Source: an uncultured Alistipes sp.
GTDB taxonomy: Bacteria; Bacteroidota; Bacteroidia; Bacteroidales; Rikenellaceae
DNA length: 42,359 bases
NCBI GenBank assembly: GCA_900546005.1
Contig: URBJ01000008.1
Span: 1 to 42,359, forward strand
Direction: 5' to 3'
Below, in pieces: positions 14,725 to 23,868 of this stretch (its first letter is position 1; every line of letters begins with the position of its first letter). A program made the translations under genes and the position numbers. The notes below the pieces were generated by a model. That model saw only the letters and a program-made list of their open reading frames with translations, did no database searches and was not told the DNA's origin.

Positions 14725-15144
14725 ATGATCGAGACAGAGGAGACCCGGACACAGACTTCTGCCGAAGCGAATCACTTCTCCCCGGAGACCGAGGAGCAGC
14801 AACCCGAACGTGCTGTCAAAACGCCCTCCCGATTCGAACGACATGTCAAGCAGATCCTGTCGGGAAGCATACTGACGAATGCCGAGGTGCAGAAGCACTA
14901 TCCGTACATTCTCTTTATGGTGCTGCTGGCTTTCCTCTATATCGCCAACGGTTTCCACATGCAGAAACTCCACCGGGAGCACAACCGACTCTCGGCTCAG
15001 GTCAAAGAGCTGCGTGCCCGTTCGCTGACCCTCTCGTCTCAACGCATGATCGCCACCCGTCAGAGCGAAATCATCCGTGCCGTCGAAGAGCGCGGCATTC
15101 CCCTCGAGGAGTTGTTAGCTCCTCCCAAAATAATCGACAAATAA
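14725..15144 (+). CDS. ftsL: FtsL-like cell division protein
   Basis: A bitopic membrane protein of 139 residues. The cytosolic N-terminal region is long and acidic (about 1-57). One membrane segment follows (about 59-77), then a periplasmic coiled coil (about 78-125) with regular leucines. This is the Bacteroidetes FtsL architecture. Position is the best evidence: it directly precedes ftsI with a 6-bp spacer. FtsL forms a complex with FtsQ and a DivIC/FtsB-type protein that activates FtsW and FtsI. Sequence conservation in the family is low, so the name rests on topology plus context. The usual upstream genes mraZ and rsmH are absent here. Confidence 0.85.
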   Translation: MIETEETRTQTSAEANHFSPETEEQQPERAVKTPSRFERHVKQILSGSILTNAEVQKHYPYILFMVLLAFLYIANGFHMQKLHREHNRLSAQVKELRARSLTLSSQRMIATRQSEIIRAVEERGIPLEELLAPPKIIDK

Positions 15145-15150
15145 CACAAG

Positions 15151-17337
15151 ATGGAAAAGGGGAAATCCGACATCAAAAAGGGAATCCTGCAACGTGTGCA
15201 GGTCCTCTACATCCTGTTTTTCACGATCGGACTGCTGATCACCGGGAAAATCATCTACCTGCAATACGGTCCGAAAGGCGAGGCGCTACGCAGCAAGGGC
15301 ACTACCATTACCTACGAACGGGTCCCGATCGAGGCCGATCGGGGTGATATTCTGGCCTGCGACGGACGGATTCTGGCCACTTCGGTTCCGGAATATGAAG
15401 TCCGTATGGACTTTGCTGCCAACGGACTGGTCGATTCGGTCTTTCTGCATGACGTCGACTCGCTGGCTTGGTATCTGGCTGACTTCTTCAAGGACAAATC
15501 CAAAAGCGATTACAAAATCAAACTCCTCAACGCTTTCAAAAACAAGAAAAAGAACCGATACGTTCTGATCTCCCCCCGAAGGATCAACCATCTGGAGGTG
15601 AAAACGATCCGGCAGTTCCCCATCTTCCGGTTAGGCCAAAACAAAGGCGGACTGATTCTTAAACAGACCAACCGGCGTCTGCTGCCCCACGGATCGATGG
15701 CCAAACGAACCATCGGTATGGTCAACCTCTCGGGAACAAAAGTCGGCATCGAGGGAGCTTTCGATACGATCCTCAAGGGCATCGACGGAAATGAGCTCCG
15801 ACAACGGATATCGGGATCTTTCTGGATTCCAGTTCCGGACGAGATGAATGTGGATCCGGTGGATGGGATCGACGTGGTTACCACGCTCGACGTCGACATT
15901 CAGGATGTCGCCGAACGGGCCCTGCGTGAACAGCTCGAAAACATGCAGGCAGATTGGGGTACCGCCATTCTGATGGAGGTCTCCACCGGAGAGATCCGGG
16001 CCATGACCAACCTCACCCGCAAAGGAGAGGGAGAGATCGTCGAGGATTACAACTACGCCATCGGCATGAATATGGAGCCCGGATCGACCCAGAAACTGGC
16101 CTCGCTGATCACCCTGCTCGACGATGCAGGAGCCTCGATGGACGAAAAGTTCGACACCGGAAACGGACGGGCCGTCATCGGGAAAACGGTCGTTTCCGAT
16201 ACGCATGGCTACGGAGAACTGACCCTCAAGGGCGTGTTCGAGAAGTCCTCCAACATCGGTTTTGCCAAAGCCGTAAACAAATACTACAAAGATAAACCGG
16301 AGAAATTCGTCGAGCACCTCTATAAAATGGGACTTAATCAGCACATGGGTCTGCAAATTGCCGGCGAGCAGGATCCGGTCATCCGTAAACCGGGTGACCG
16401 CTGGTGGGACGGTACTACGCTGACCAATATGGCCTACGGATATGCCCTACTGGTCACCCCTCTCAAAACCTTGACCTTCTACAATGCCGTAGCCAACAAC
16501 GGGAAGATGGTCTGCCCGCTTTTTGTCAAGGAGTTGCGGCAATACGGACAGACGCTCCGCTCGTTCCGTTCACGGGTCATGGTTCCATCGATCGCCTCGG
16601 ACGAAACATTGCAACAGGTTCGTGAAGCCATGCGCGGAGTGGTCGAAGAGGGAACCGGCCGCCTGCTGAAAAACCCCTACTATAAAGTGGGCGGAAAAAC
16701 GGGAACCGCCCAAATTGCGGTTAACGGTCGTTATACGGACCGTAACGGAGGACGCCACTATTTGGCAACAATCGTTGGCTACTTCCCCGAAGACAACCCG
16801 AAATACAGCTGTCTGGTCGCCATCAAAACCTATAATGCCCCGGGACATCGCCGGTTCTACTACGGAGCCTCGCTCTCCGGACCGGTATTCCGCGCCATTG
16901 CCGACCGTGTCTACGCCAAGAACACCGCATGGCAAAGGCCGCTTTCGGAACGTATGGAGAAAAGCGAAGAGAAGCCCGATCTCAAAGCCGGACGTGCCGA
17001 TGAGATGAGAGAGATTGCCTACCGGTTCGACCTGCACAACAACACCTTCCGCGGAGGAGACAGATGGTACGACATACAGGCTGTCGATTCGACCGGTATC
17101 ATCTACTCCGAATACGATCGTTCGAAGGACGAAGTGCCTTCGGTCATCGGCATGGGGTTGAAAGAGGCCATCTACCTGCTGGAAAGCAAGGGGTTGACCG
17201 TAGCCTTTTCGGGACGTGGATGGGTCGAGTCTCAATCGATACCCGCCGGCGCAAAAATCACTCGGGGAGCCACCATCGTCCTCAGATTAGGATGTGCCCC
17301 GATCGACCGGATCCGTTCTCTGCACCACACCGAATAG
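15151..17337 (+). CDS. ftsI: Penicillin-binding protein FtsI (septal transpeptidase) with C-terminal PASTA domain
   Basis: Class B PBP that cross-links septal peptidoglycan together with FtsW. The 728-residue protein has an N-terminal membrane anchor (about 16-37) and the dimerisation/pedestal region with RGDILACDGRILA near residue 65. The transpeptidase domain has all three motifs: S312-TQK, S366-S-N and K516-TG. A single PASTA domain covers about 655-720. The ATG at 15151 is 6 bp after the ftsL stop. A downstream spacer of about 60-120 bp leads to the PHP gene, which has its own promoter-like site. The PASTA domain makes it look like the SpoVD/PBP2x subgroup, which is common in Bacteroidetes. 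Confidence 0.95.
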   Translation: MEKGKSDIKKGILQRVQVLYILFFTIGLLITGKIIYLQYGPKGEALRSKGTTITYERVPIEADRGDILACDGRILATSVPEYEVRMDFAANGLVDSVFLHDVDSLAWYLADFFKDKSKSDYKIKLLNAFKNKKKNRYVLISPRRINHLEVKTIRQFPIFRLGQNKGGLILKQTNRRLLPHGSMAKRTIGMVNLSGTKVGIEGAFDTILKGIDGNELRQRISGSFWIPVPDEMNVDPVDGIDVVTTLDVDIQDVAERALREQLENMQADWGTAILMEVSTGEIRAMTNLTRKGEGEIVEDYNYAIGMNMEPGSTQKLASLITLLDDAGASMDEKFDTGNGRAVIGKTVVSDTHGYGELTLKGVFEKSSNIGFAKAVNKYYKDKPEKFVEHLYKMGLNQHMGLQIAGEQDPVIRKPGDRWWDGTTLTNMAYGYALLVTPLKTLTFYNAVANNGKMVCPLFVKELRQYGQTLRSFRSRVMVPSIASDETLQQVREAMRGVVEEGTGRLLKNPYYKVGGKTGTAQIAVNGRYTDRNGGRHYLATIVGYFPEDNPKYSCLVAIKTYNAPGHRRFYYGASLSGPVFRAIADRVYAKNTAWQRPLSERMEKSEEKPDLKAGRADEMREIAYRFDLHNNTFRGGDRWYDIQAVDSTGIIYSEYDRSKDEVPSVIGMGLKEAIYLLESKGLTVAFSGRGWVESQSIPAGAKITRGATIVLRLGCAPIDRIRSLHHTE

Positions 17338-17403
17338 ATCACTCGGCACCGCCCTCCATAAAAGGGAAAACCCTGCCGAAGACCTCAAAACAAGGATAGA
17401 GTG

Positions 17404-17434
17404 GTTCATCGAAACCTAAAAATTTTTACTTTTG
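17404..17434 (+). promoter_or_regulatory. Probable promoter of the PHP-Kef unit
   Basis: TACTTTTG at 17427-17434 matches the -7 element fully; GTTC at 17404-17407, 19 bp upstream, is a weak -33. If correct, the PHP gene starts at or after 17441, which favours the GTG at 17455 over the GTG at 17401. Confidence 0.5.
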
Positions 17435-17454
17435 CTAAAAAAAAACAGAAAGTC

Positions 17455-18720
17455 GTGCTAATCTTTGGTAAATATCTCCTATTGGTTATTCTTGGCATAC
17501 TTCTGCTGTGCGTAATCAGTTATATGCTGGTTCCCGTATATAAATTGTCACATGGAGCCCCCTTTTCGGGCGACCGTATCTACAATCCTTACGCACAAAC
17601 CGACTCCACCGCATGGCGCAAAGCCAATTTTCACTGCCATCAGAAAGAAAAGCCCCAGTGTAATTATACGGTCGACCAGATGTTGGACGCCTATTATCAA
17701 AACGGTTACGACATCGCCAGCATCTCGGACCACCAGTGTATTAACTACGAACACGCCGAACGACCCGGTTTTATTCCCACCTACGAACACGGCTACGGAG
17801 TCAACGGATACCATCAGTTAGTTATGGGGGCACGGGAAGTCTCATGGCGCGAGTTTCCCCTGATGATCACCCAATCACAGATGCAGTATATGCTCGCATG
17901 GCTTCGCCCCAAAGGTAAAGCCCTCGTTTTAAATCACCCCGGAAAAACAAAGTTGATTAACTCTTCGATTTACGGTTATCTGCGCGGATATGACTTGTTG
18001 GAGATCAACCCCGAACAAGGCAGACAACGTTCCGACCAATATTGGGACATAGCCCTTTCTGCCGGAATTTATTCCACCTTAATCGGGAATGACGATGCAC
18101 ACAATATAACGAACCGCGAATCGTGGTTCCAACGCTGTTTTACGAAAGTCAATACCTCAACGTTGGAATCTGACGACATTATCGCAGCTCTGAAACGGGG
18201 AGCCGCCTATGCAGTAGTGGTCCCGCATACCCTGAATCAGCAGGAGAACCCCCACGCCAATCTTCCTTCGCTGCAATCCATATCGTTCGAACAGGATACG
18301 ATCCACATTCGGCTGGACCGTCCCGCAACGATCCGGTTTATCGGACAAAACGGAACCCTGCTTGCCGAATCTGTCGGATCCGAAGCAGAGTACCTATTTT
18401 CCGATGCAGATACTTATGTTCGGAGCGAAGCCCGATTCGATAACGGCGTAATCCTCTATTTCAATCCTTTCGTACGGACACAAGACGGTGCTCGGCCGGC
18501 CAATATATTCACTCCGGTAATCAACTACCCATTAACCATATTAAGCCACATTCTCTGGTTAGTTCTGTGTTTTGGCCTCGTCGCTGCAATGTTCCGCGTG
18601 GCCGGTGTATCCAAAGGAAGACTTTTCTACCGCTGGCATCCCAGAATTGTCTTGCGACCTAAAACTCCAAAATATCCCGATAACAATTATCAGCCCCCAA
18701 AACCCCGTTATGCCTTATGA
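17455..18720 (+). CDS. Membrane-tethered PHP-domain phosphoesterase
   Basis: A 421-residue protein with an N-terminal membrane segment (about 3-25), a PHP-type metallo-phosphoesterase domain (about 55-270), a beta-rich stretch, and a second membrane segment (about 361-382) before a basic, Pro-rich tail. PHP metal ligands are visible: H60-C-H62, D92-H93 in SISDHQ, an NHPGK motif, and GNDDAHN. With two membrane segments the PHP domain should lie in the periplasm. The frame is open back to a GTG at 17401, but a promoter -7 element occupies that interval. The stop overlaps the start of the antiporter gene (ATGA), implying coupled translation. The substrate is unknown. Base composition looks somewhat A+T-richer than its neighbours. 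Confidence 0.82.
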   Translation: MLIFGKYLLLVILGILLLCVISYMLVPVYKLSHGAPFSGDRIYNPYAQTDSTAWRKANFHCHQKEKPQCNYTVDQMLDAYYQNGYDIASISDHQCINYEHAERPGFIPTYEHGYGVNGYHQLVMGAREVSWREFPLMITQSQMQYMLAWLRPKGKALVLNHPGKTKLINSSIYGYLRGYDLLEINPEQGRQRSDQYWDIALSAGIYSTLIGNDDAHNITNRESWFQRCFTKVNTSTLESDDIIAALKRGAAYAVVVPHTLNQQENPHANLPSLQSISFEQDTIHIRLDRPATIRFIGQNGTLLAESVGSEAEYLFSDADTYVRSEARFDNGVILYFNPFVRTQDGARPANIFTPVINYPLTILSHILWLVLCFGLVAAMFRVAGVSKGRLFYRWHPRIVLRPKTPKYPDNNYQPPKPRYAL

Positions 18721-20960
18721 ATCATTTGGATCCTATCATTTCCGATCTGGCGCTCATTCTTGCCGTCGCCGGAATTACGACCCTGTTATTCAAATGGCTG
18801 AAACAACCGGTCGTACTGGGATATGTCGTCGCGGGGTTCCTGTGCAGCGGCAATTTCCTGCTTGAAGGCGTTTCCAACATGGAATACGTCGACATGTGGG
18901 CCGAAATCGGTATCATCTTTTTGCTCTTCTCGTTAGGGCTTGAGTTCAGTTTCAAAAAACTGATGAACGTCGGGGGACCCGCTCTGATCACTGCGTTGGT
19001 CATCATCGTCGGAATGATGTGTACCGGATTCATGGCCGGACGACTGCTCGGTTGGACCTCCACCGATAGCGTATTTTTGGGAGGCATGCTGTCCATGTCT
19101 TCGACGACAATCATTATCAAGGCTTTCGACGATCTGGGAATGAGGAATCAGAAGTTCACGTCGCTGGTCTTCGGGGTACTGATCGTCGAAGATCTCTTTG
19201 CCGTCGTCCTGATGGTGATGCTCTCCACCCTGTTCGTACAGCGGACCGTTGAACACGGCGTCATCGTCGGACAACTCTTTAAACTGATTTTCTTTCTGAT
19301 TCTTTGGTTCGTCATCGGCATCTACCTGATTCCTACCTTCCTGAAAAAAATCAAAAAGTTCCTAAACTCCGAAACCCTGCTCGTCATCTCGTTGGGTCTC
19401 TGCCTAATAATGGTCGTCTTAGCGACCTATGCCGGATTCTCCGCCGCATTGGGTGCTTTTGTCATGGGTTCGATCTTAGCCGGGACCAACGAAGCGGAGA
19501 GCATCGAAAAGATTGTCGCACCGGTCAAGGATCTCTTCGGAGCGATCTTTTTCGTATCGGTCGGCATGCTCGTGGAACCCTCGCTGTTGGTTCAACACAT
19601 CGGCCCCATTCTATTTTTGACCGTGGTGGTGATCGTCGGACAGATTTTTTACGCCACATTGGGATTTCTGGTTGCCGGACAAAACCTGAAGATCGCCCTG
19701 CAATCCTCCTTCTCGCTCGCCCAGATCGGAGAGTTCGCCTTCATCATCGCTTCGTTAGGCCTCACGATGGGTGTGACCAGCTCTTATCTCTATCCGATTG
19801 CCGTTGCCGTGTCGGTCATCACCACCTTCACCACCCCGTTCATTATGCGGTTGAGCGAACCCGCCTACCACAAAATCAACCGAATCCTTCCCCAATCGGT
19901 CAAACAGATTCTGGCCCGGTACAGTTCGGGCTCTCAGACCGTCAACAACGAACGCGAATGGCTCTCCTACTTGAAAAAATCGCTGCTGAATATATTTTTC
20001 TACTCGGTACTTTTAGGAGGTATCGCATGGCTCTCGTCGACCTACTACGCCCCCTTCATCGAGAGTCACTTCAGCGGATTTCTGGGCAAACTGATCACAA
20101 CAACCACAACGATCATCTGCATGACTCCATTTCTTTGGGGGCTGGCATTTAGACACTTGAGCCGAAGACTATTCGTACCGCTATGGAAGGATCCGAGATT
20201 CAATCACGGACTGCTGGTCTCGCTGATCCTGCTGCGGATTCTCATCGCCCTGATGATCGTGTTAACCGTAGTGGCACACCTGAGCTCCTACCGGTTAGGC
20301 AGTGTCGCCGTTGTCCTGATCCTGCTGCTCTTTCTCGCTCTGTTCTGGAAAAAGATCAAAAAACGCTATCTCAAATTCGAGACCCAGTTCCTATCCAACC
20401 TGAACGAAAAAGACGAAAGCGGGAACGTTATCGCCACCGGAAACGGAAACTATCGGGCCAAATTCCTGCACATGGCACGGCTGACGGTCTCGCCCGACAG
20501 TCCTTGGGTCGGTAAGAAATTCGAGGAGCTCGACCTCCGGCTCCATTATGGGGTCACTATCGTTTCGGTATTGCGGGGTAGCCACCGCTACAACATTCCG
20601 AAACTCGACATGGTCCTGATGCCGGGAGACCGCATCTCGGTGGTGGGAACCGATACCCATCTGCAAAACTTCGCCTCGCGCATCGAGGTCCCGGTGGGTA
20701 CCGTCGACCATGAGGATGTCATGATGTACAAATTCTCGGTCAGCCGGCAATCTGTTCTGATCGACATGACGATCGACCAGTTCAACATGATGAGTCGCGG
20801 AGCCTGTGCCATCATCGGAATCGAACGCAGCGACGGCTCCTTTGTCGAACCGCTGGATCTGGTCCGCTTCAAGCCCTACGATATGGTCTGGATCGCTGGC
20901 GATAAAGAGATGATCGAACGGGTTTTGATCGGAAACAAATCGATCGAAACGAAAAAATAA
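18717..20960 (+). CDS. CPA2-type cation:proton antiporter (Kef/YbaL-like) with two RCK-C domains
   Basis: Inner-membrane monovalent cation/H+ antiporter or channel of the CPA2 family, 747 residues. The Na+/H+ exchanger domain covers about 1-385, including LKQPVVLGYVVAGF and LGAFVMGSILAGT. A second group of membrane segments lies at about 420-550. Two TrkA_C/RCK-C modules fill the cytosolic C terminus (about 580-655 and 665-742). No NAD-binding RCK-N (TrkA_N) domain is present, so control by NAD or glutathione as in KefC is unlikely; RCK-C domains in other proteins bind c-di-AMP or other small ligands. It is cotranscribed with the PHP gene and is followed by a terminator. Confidence 0.9.
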   Translation: MNHLDPIISDLALILAVAGITTLLFKWLKQPVVLGYVVAGFLCSGNFLLEGVSNMEYVDMWAEIGIIFLLFSLGLEFSFKKLMNVGGPALITALVIIVGMMCTGFMAGRLLGWTSTDSVFLGGMLSMSSTTIIIKAFDDLGMRNQKFTSLVFGVLIVEDLFAVVLMVMLSTLFVQRTVEHGVIVGQLFKLIFFLILWFVIGIYLIPTFLKKIKKFLNSETLLVISLGLCLIMVVLATYAGFSAALGAFVMGSILAGTNEAESIEKIVAPVKDLFGAIFFVSVGMLVEPSLLVQHIGPILFLTVVVIVGQIFYATLGFLVAGQNLKIALQSSFSLAQIGEFAFIIASLGLTMGVTSSYLYPIAVAVSVITTFTTPFIMRLSEPAYHKINRILPQSVKQILARYSSGSQTVNNEREWLSYLKKSLLNIFFYSVLLGGIAWLSSTYYAPFIESHFSGFLGKLITTTTTIICMTPFLWGLAFRHLSRRLFVPLWKDPRFNHGLLVSLILLRILIALMIVLTVVAHLSSYRLGSVAVVLILLLFLALFWKKIKKRYLKFETQFLSNLNEKDESGNVIATGNGNYRAKFLHMARLTVSPDSPWVGKKFEELDLRLHYGVTIVSVLRGSHRYNIPKLDMVLMPGDRISVVGTDTHLQNFASRIEVPVGTVDHEDVMMYKFSVSRQSVLIDMTIDQFNMMSRGACAIIGIERSDGSFVEPLDLVRFKPYDMVWIAGDKEMIERVLIGNKSIETKK

Positions 20961-21020
20961 TCGGTGCATTCGCGATACTCCTCTCTCGCCCGCTCAAAAA
21001 GGAAAGCCCCATCTTATCCA

Positions 21021-21048
21021 CGCAAGCCCTCGGCATGGCTTGCGTTTT
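21021..21048 (+). terminator. Intrinsic terminator after the antiporter gene
   Basis: CGCAAGCC (21021-21028) pairs with GGCTTGCG (21037-21044) around an 8-base loop and is followed by TTTTG. It shows that murE downstream needs its own promoter. Confidence 0.8.
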
Positions 21049-21105
21049 GTCAATAAGATGTCAAATAAAAGAGATCTTATTTTTTATTTCTCCGTTACAA
21101 AAGCG

Positions 21106-21113
21106 TATTTTTG
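21106..21113 (+). promoter_or_regulatory. Promoter -7 element of murE and the downstream dcw operon
   Basis: TATTTTTG is a perfect -7 element, with a T-rich stretch (about 21081-21088) in the -33 region. It predicts transcription from about 21120 and a 17-base leader. A second TATATTTG at 21124-21131 is too close to the ATG at 21137. Confidence 0.55.
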
Positions 21114-21136
21114 TAGCATCGGATATATTTGTACCT

Positions 21137-22585
21137 ATGATCCTGAAAGAACTTCTGACAGATGCGGACGTGATCGAGACCCAAGGCGATCTGAACCGTC
21201 CGATCACCGGCCTTACGTTCGATTCACGTCAACCGAATCCGCAAGGCATCTTCTTCGCCGTACGGGGAACACAAACCGACGGACATCGCTTTATCGACGA
21301 TGCTATTCGACAGGGTGCTACGGCCATCGTCTGCGAAACATGGCCCGAGACCTTCAACGAGAAGGTGTGCTACATCCGGGTAGCCGACACCTCCGCCGCC
21401 ATGGGACACATCGCCGCCGCATTCTACGGTTATCCGAGCCGACAGCTCAGACTGATCGGCATCACCGGCACAAACGGCAAAACAACAACTGCAACTCTGC
21501 TTTACGAGATGTTCCGCCGACTGGGCTACAAAGTCGGGCTGATTTCGACCGTTACCTACTGCATCGACAGCGAACAACGGGAATCGACCCACACGACTCC
21601 GGACAGCATCCGCCTGAACGAAATGATGGCCGAAATGGTCTCTGCCGGATGCGAATACTGCTTCATGGAGGTCAGTTCGCACAGCCTTGTCCAGCACCGC
21701 ACCGAAGGACTCTACTTTTCGGGAGCCGTGTTCAGCAACATCACGCACGATCATTTGGACTACCACCATACATTCGCCGAATACATCCGGGCTAAAAAGA
21801 TGCTCTTCGATGCCCTTCCTCCCGAAGCCTTCGCTCTGACGAATGCCGACGACAAAAACGGTAAAGTCATGGTGCAAAATACCCGTGCCCGTGTCGAAAC
21901 CTATGCCTTACAGGCATTCGCCGACTTCCGTTGCCGGATCGTAGAGATGCTGTTCGACGGCATGCTGCTCAATCTGGACGGCTCGGAGGTTTGGGTCAAA
22001 TTCTTGGGCCGGTTCAATGCCTACAACCTGACAGCTGTCTACGCCACGGCCCTATCGTTGGGCGCCGAACGCGATGAAGTGTTGCGGATCCTGAGTGATC
22101 TGCATCCGGTACGTGGCCGGTTCGAAACTATCCGCTCGGAGAAGGGCATTACGGCTATCGTCGACTACGCCCATACACCAGACGCCCTCCAGAACGTACT
22201 CCGAACCATCGACGAAATCCGAAAGAGAGGAGAGCACATCTACGTAGTTGTCGGATGCGGCGGGAATCGAGACAGGACCAAACGCCCCGAAATGGCAAAA
22301 ATCGCCGTGGATCACAGCGACATGGCTATTTTCACTTCGGACAATCCCCGAATGGAGGATCCCGATGCGATCATCGAAGAGATGAAGACGGGCCTCAAAG
22401 CCTCCGACCGATATCTGGCCATCACCGATCGGCACGAAGCGATTCGGGCTGCGGTAGCACTGGCCCGTCCGGGCGACATCATTCTGATCGCCGGCAAGGG
22501 TCACGAAACCTATCAGGACGTGGGCGGCAAGAAGCACCATTTCGACGATCGGGTGGAGATCACCCAAGCGCTGATCGGTCACTAA
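21137..22585 (+). CDS. murE: UDP-MurNAc-L-Ala-D-Glu:meso-diaminopimelate ligase
   Basis: MurE adds meso-diaminopimelate to UDP-MurNAc-dipeptide with ATP in the cytosol. The protein has 482 residues. The ATP loop GTNGKTT is at 111-117. The DNPR motif at 402-405 identifies the amino acid as meso-DAP instead of lysine. The start at 21137 follows from the promoter at 21106 and the terminator at 21021-21048; the open frame back to 21035 would begin inside that hairpin. It opens a long operon with short spacers through ftsZ. DapF in the same window makes its substrate. Confidence 0.96.
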   Translation: MILKELLTDADVIETQGDLNRPITGLTFDSRQPNPQGIFFAVRGTQTDGHRFIDDAIRQGATAIVCETWPETFNEKVCYIRVADTSAAMGHIAAAFYGYPSRQLRLIGITGTNGKTTTATLLYEMFRRLGYKVGLISTVTYCIDSEQRESTHTTPDSIRLNEMMAEMVSAGCEYCFMEVSSHSLVQHRTEGLYFSGAVFSNITHDHLDYHHTFAEYIRAKKMLFDALPPEAFALTNADDKNGKVMVQNTRARVETYALQAFADFRCRIVEMLFDGMLLNLDGSEVWVKFLGRFNAYNLTAVYATALSLGAERDEVLRILSDLHPVRGRFETIRSEKGITAIVDYAHTPDALQNVLRTIDEIRKRGEHIYVVVGCGGNRDRTKRPEMAKIAVDHSDMAIFTSDNPRMEDPDAIIEEMKTGLKASDRYLAITDRHEAIRAAVALARPGDIILIAGKGHETYQDVGGKKHHFDDRVEITQALIGH

Positions 22586-22618
22586 ACGAGTTGCAAACAA
22601 CGAAACAGTCGGATCAAC

Positions 22619-23866
22619 ATGTTATATCACTTAGTAAAATATCTTTCGAACCACTTCGACATTCCGGGAACCGGCATGTTTCTCTCCCTGTCGTTCCGGG
22701 CTGCGATGTCGATCATCCTTGCTCTGGTCATCGGCATGATCTTCGGACGGAAAATCATCCGGATGCTACAACGGCACCAAATCGGAGAGGAGATCCGGAA
22801 TTTGGGTCTGGAAGGACAGTTGCAAAAGAGAGGTACACCCACCATGGGTGGTATTATCATCCTGATCTCGATCCTTGTCCCGATCCTGCTGTTCGGCGAC
22901 CTGACCAACATCTATACGCAGTTGATGATCATATCGACCCTGTGGCTCGGAGCCATCGGCTTCATCGACGACTACATAAAGGTGTTCAAAAAGCACAAAG
23001 AGGGGCTGAACGGCCGGTATAAAATCGTGGGACAGGTCGGACTCGGATTGATCATCGGATGCACCATGTGGCTCAATCAGGACATCGTTGTCAAGGAGAA
23101 AAGCAACAAGAACGTTCCGAGTGCCCAAGTGGAATATGTGGCGGAAAACGGAACGAACAATGCCGTGTACGTCACTCCCGCCGAAAAAAGCATTACAACT
23201 ACGATTCCGTTCGTCAAAAACAACGAATTCGACTACCATTGGCTGATTCCGGGAGAGGGTAACACCTCCGACCTGTTGAGTTGGTTAGCCTATATCGTAA
23301 TCGCCATACTGGTCATCACCGCCGTATCGAATGGCGCCAACTTGACCGACGGCCTCGACGGACTTTCGGCGGGCGTCTCGGCCACCATCGTTGTCGTATT
23401 GGGAATCTTAGCTTACCTGTCAGGCAACATCATCTATGCCGACTACCTGAACATCATGTACATTCCGACCAGCGGCGAACTGGTCGTATTTGCCGCGGCC
23501 TTTGCAGGAGCCCTCTTCGGATTCCTGTGGTACAACTGCTATCCGGCTCAAGTATTCATGGGCGATACGGGAAGTCTGGCCATCGGTGGAATCATCGCCG
23601 TCTTCGCCCTATTGATCCGCAAAGAACTGTTGTTACCGATTTTGTGCGGCATCTTTTTCATCGAAAGTCTTTCGGTCATCATGCAGGTGAGCTATTTCAA
23701 ATACACGAAAAAGAAATACGGTGAGGGACGACGAATTTTTTTAATGTCGCCGCTACACCATCACTACCAGAAAAAGGGACACTTCGAATCCAAAATCGTC
23801 GTCCGCTTCTGGATCGTACAACTGCTGTTGGCCGCCATAACACTTGTAACGCTTAAAATCAGATAA
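22619..23866 (+). CDS. mraY: Phospho-N-acetylmuramoyl-pentapeptide transferase
   Basis: Integral membrane enzyme that transfers phospho-MurNAc-pentapeptide to undecaprenyl phosphate, giving lipid I. The 415-residue protein has multiple membrane helices. Catalytic residues are Asp117/Asp118 (GFIDDYIK) and the Asp pair in [10 protein letters not shown] (244, 247); the FMGDTGS and [10 protein letters not shown] motifs are also present. It is about 50 residues longer than the E. coli enzyme because of an insertion at about 154-215, with polar residues and predicted beta strands, between two membrane helices. I recall such an insertion as usual in Bacteroidetes. The start lies 33 bp after murE. 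Confidence 0.96.
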   Translation: MLYHLVKYLSNHFDIPGTGMFLSLSFRAAMSIILALVIGMIFGRKIIRMLQRHQIGEEIRNLGLEGQLQKRGTPTMGGIIILISILVPILLFGDLTNIYTQLMIISTLWLGAIGFIDDYIKVFKKHKEGLNGRYKIVGQVGLGLIIGCTMWLNQDIVVKEKSNKNVPSAQVEYVAENGTNNAVYVTPAEKSITTTIPFVKNNEFDYHWLIPGEGNTSDLLSWLAYIVIAILVITAVSNGANLTDGLDGLSAGVSATIVVVLGILAYLSGNIIYADYLNIMYIPTSGELVVFAAAFAGALFGFLWYNCYPAQVFMGDTGSLAIGGIIAVFALLIRKELLLPILCGIFFIESLSVIMQVSYFKYTKKKYGEGRRIFLMSPLHHHYQKKGHFESKIVVRFWIVQLLLAAITLVTLKIR

Positions 23867-23868
23867 TC

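Noticed and set aside
21124..21131. TATATTTG as the murE promoter -7 element
   Set aside because: It is a perfect match but only 5 bp before the ATG at 21137, and no -33 element lies at the proper distance. The element at 21106-21113 fits better.
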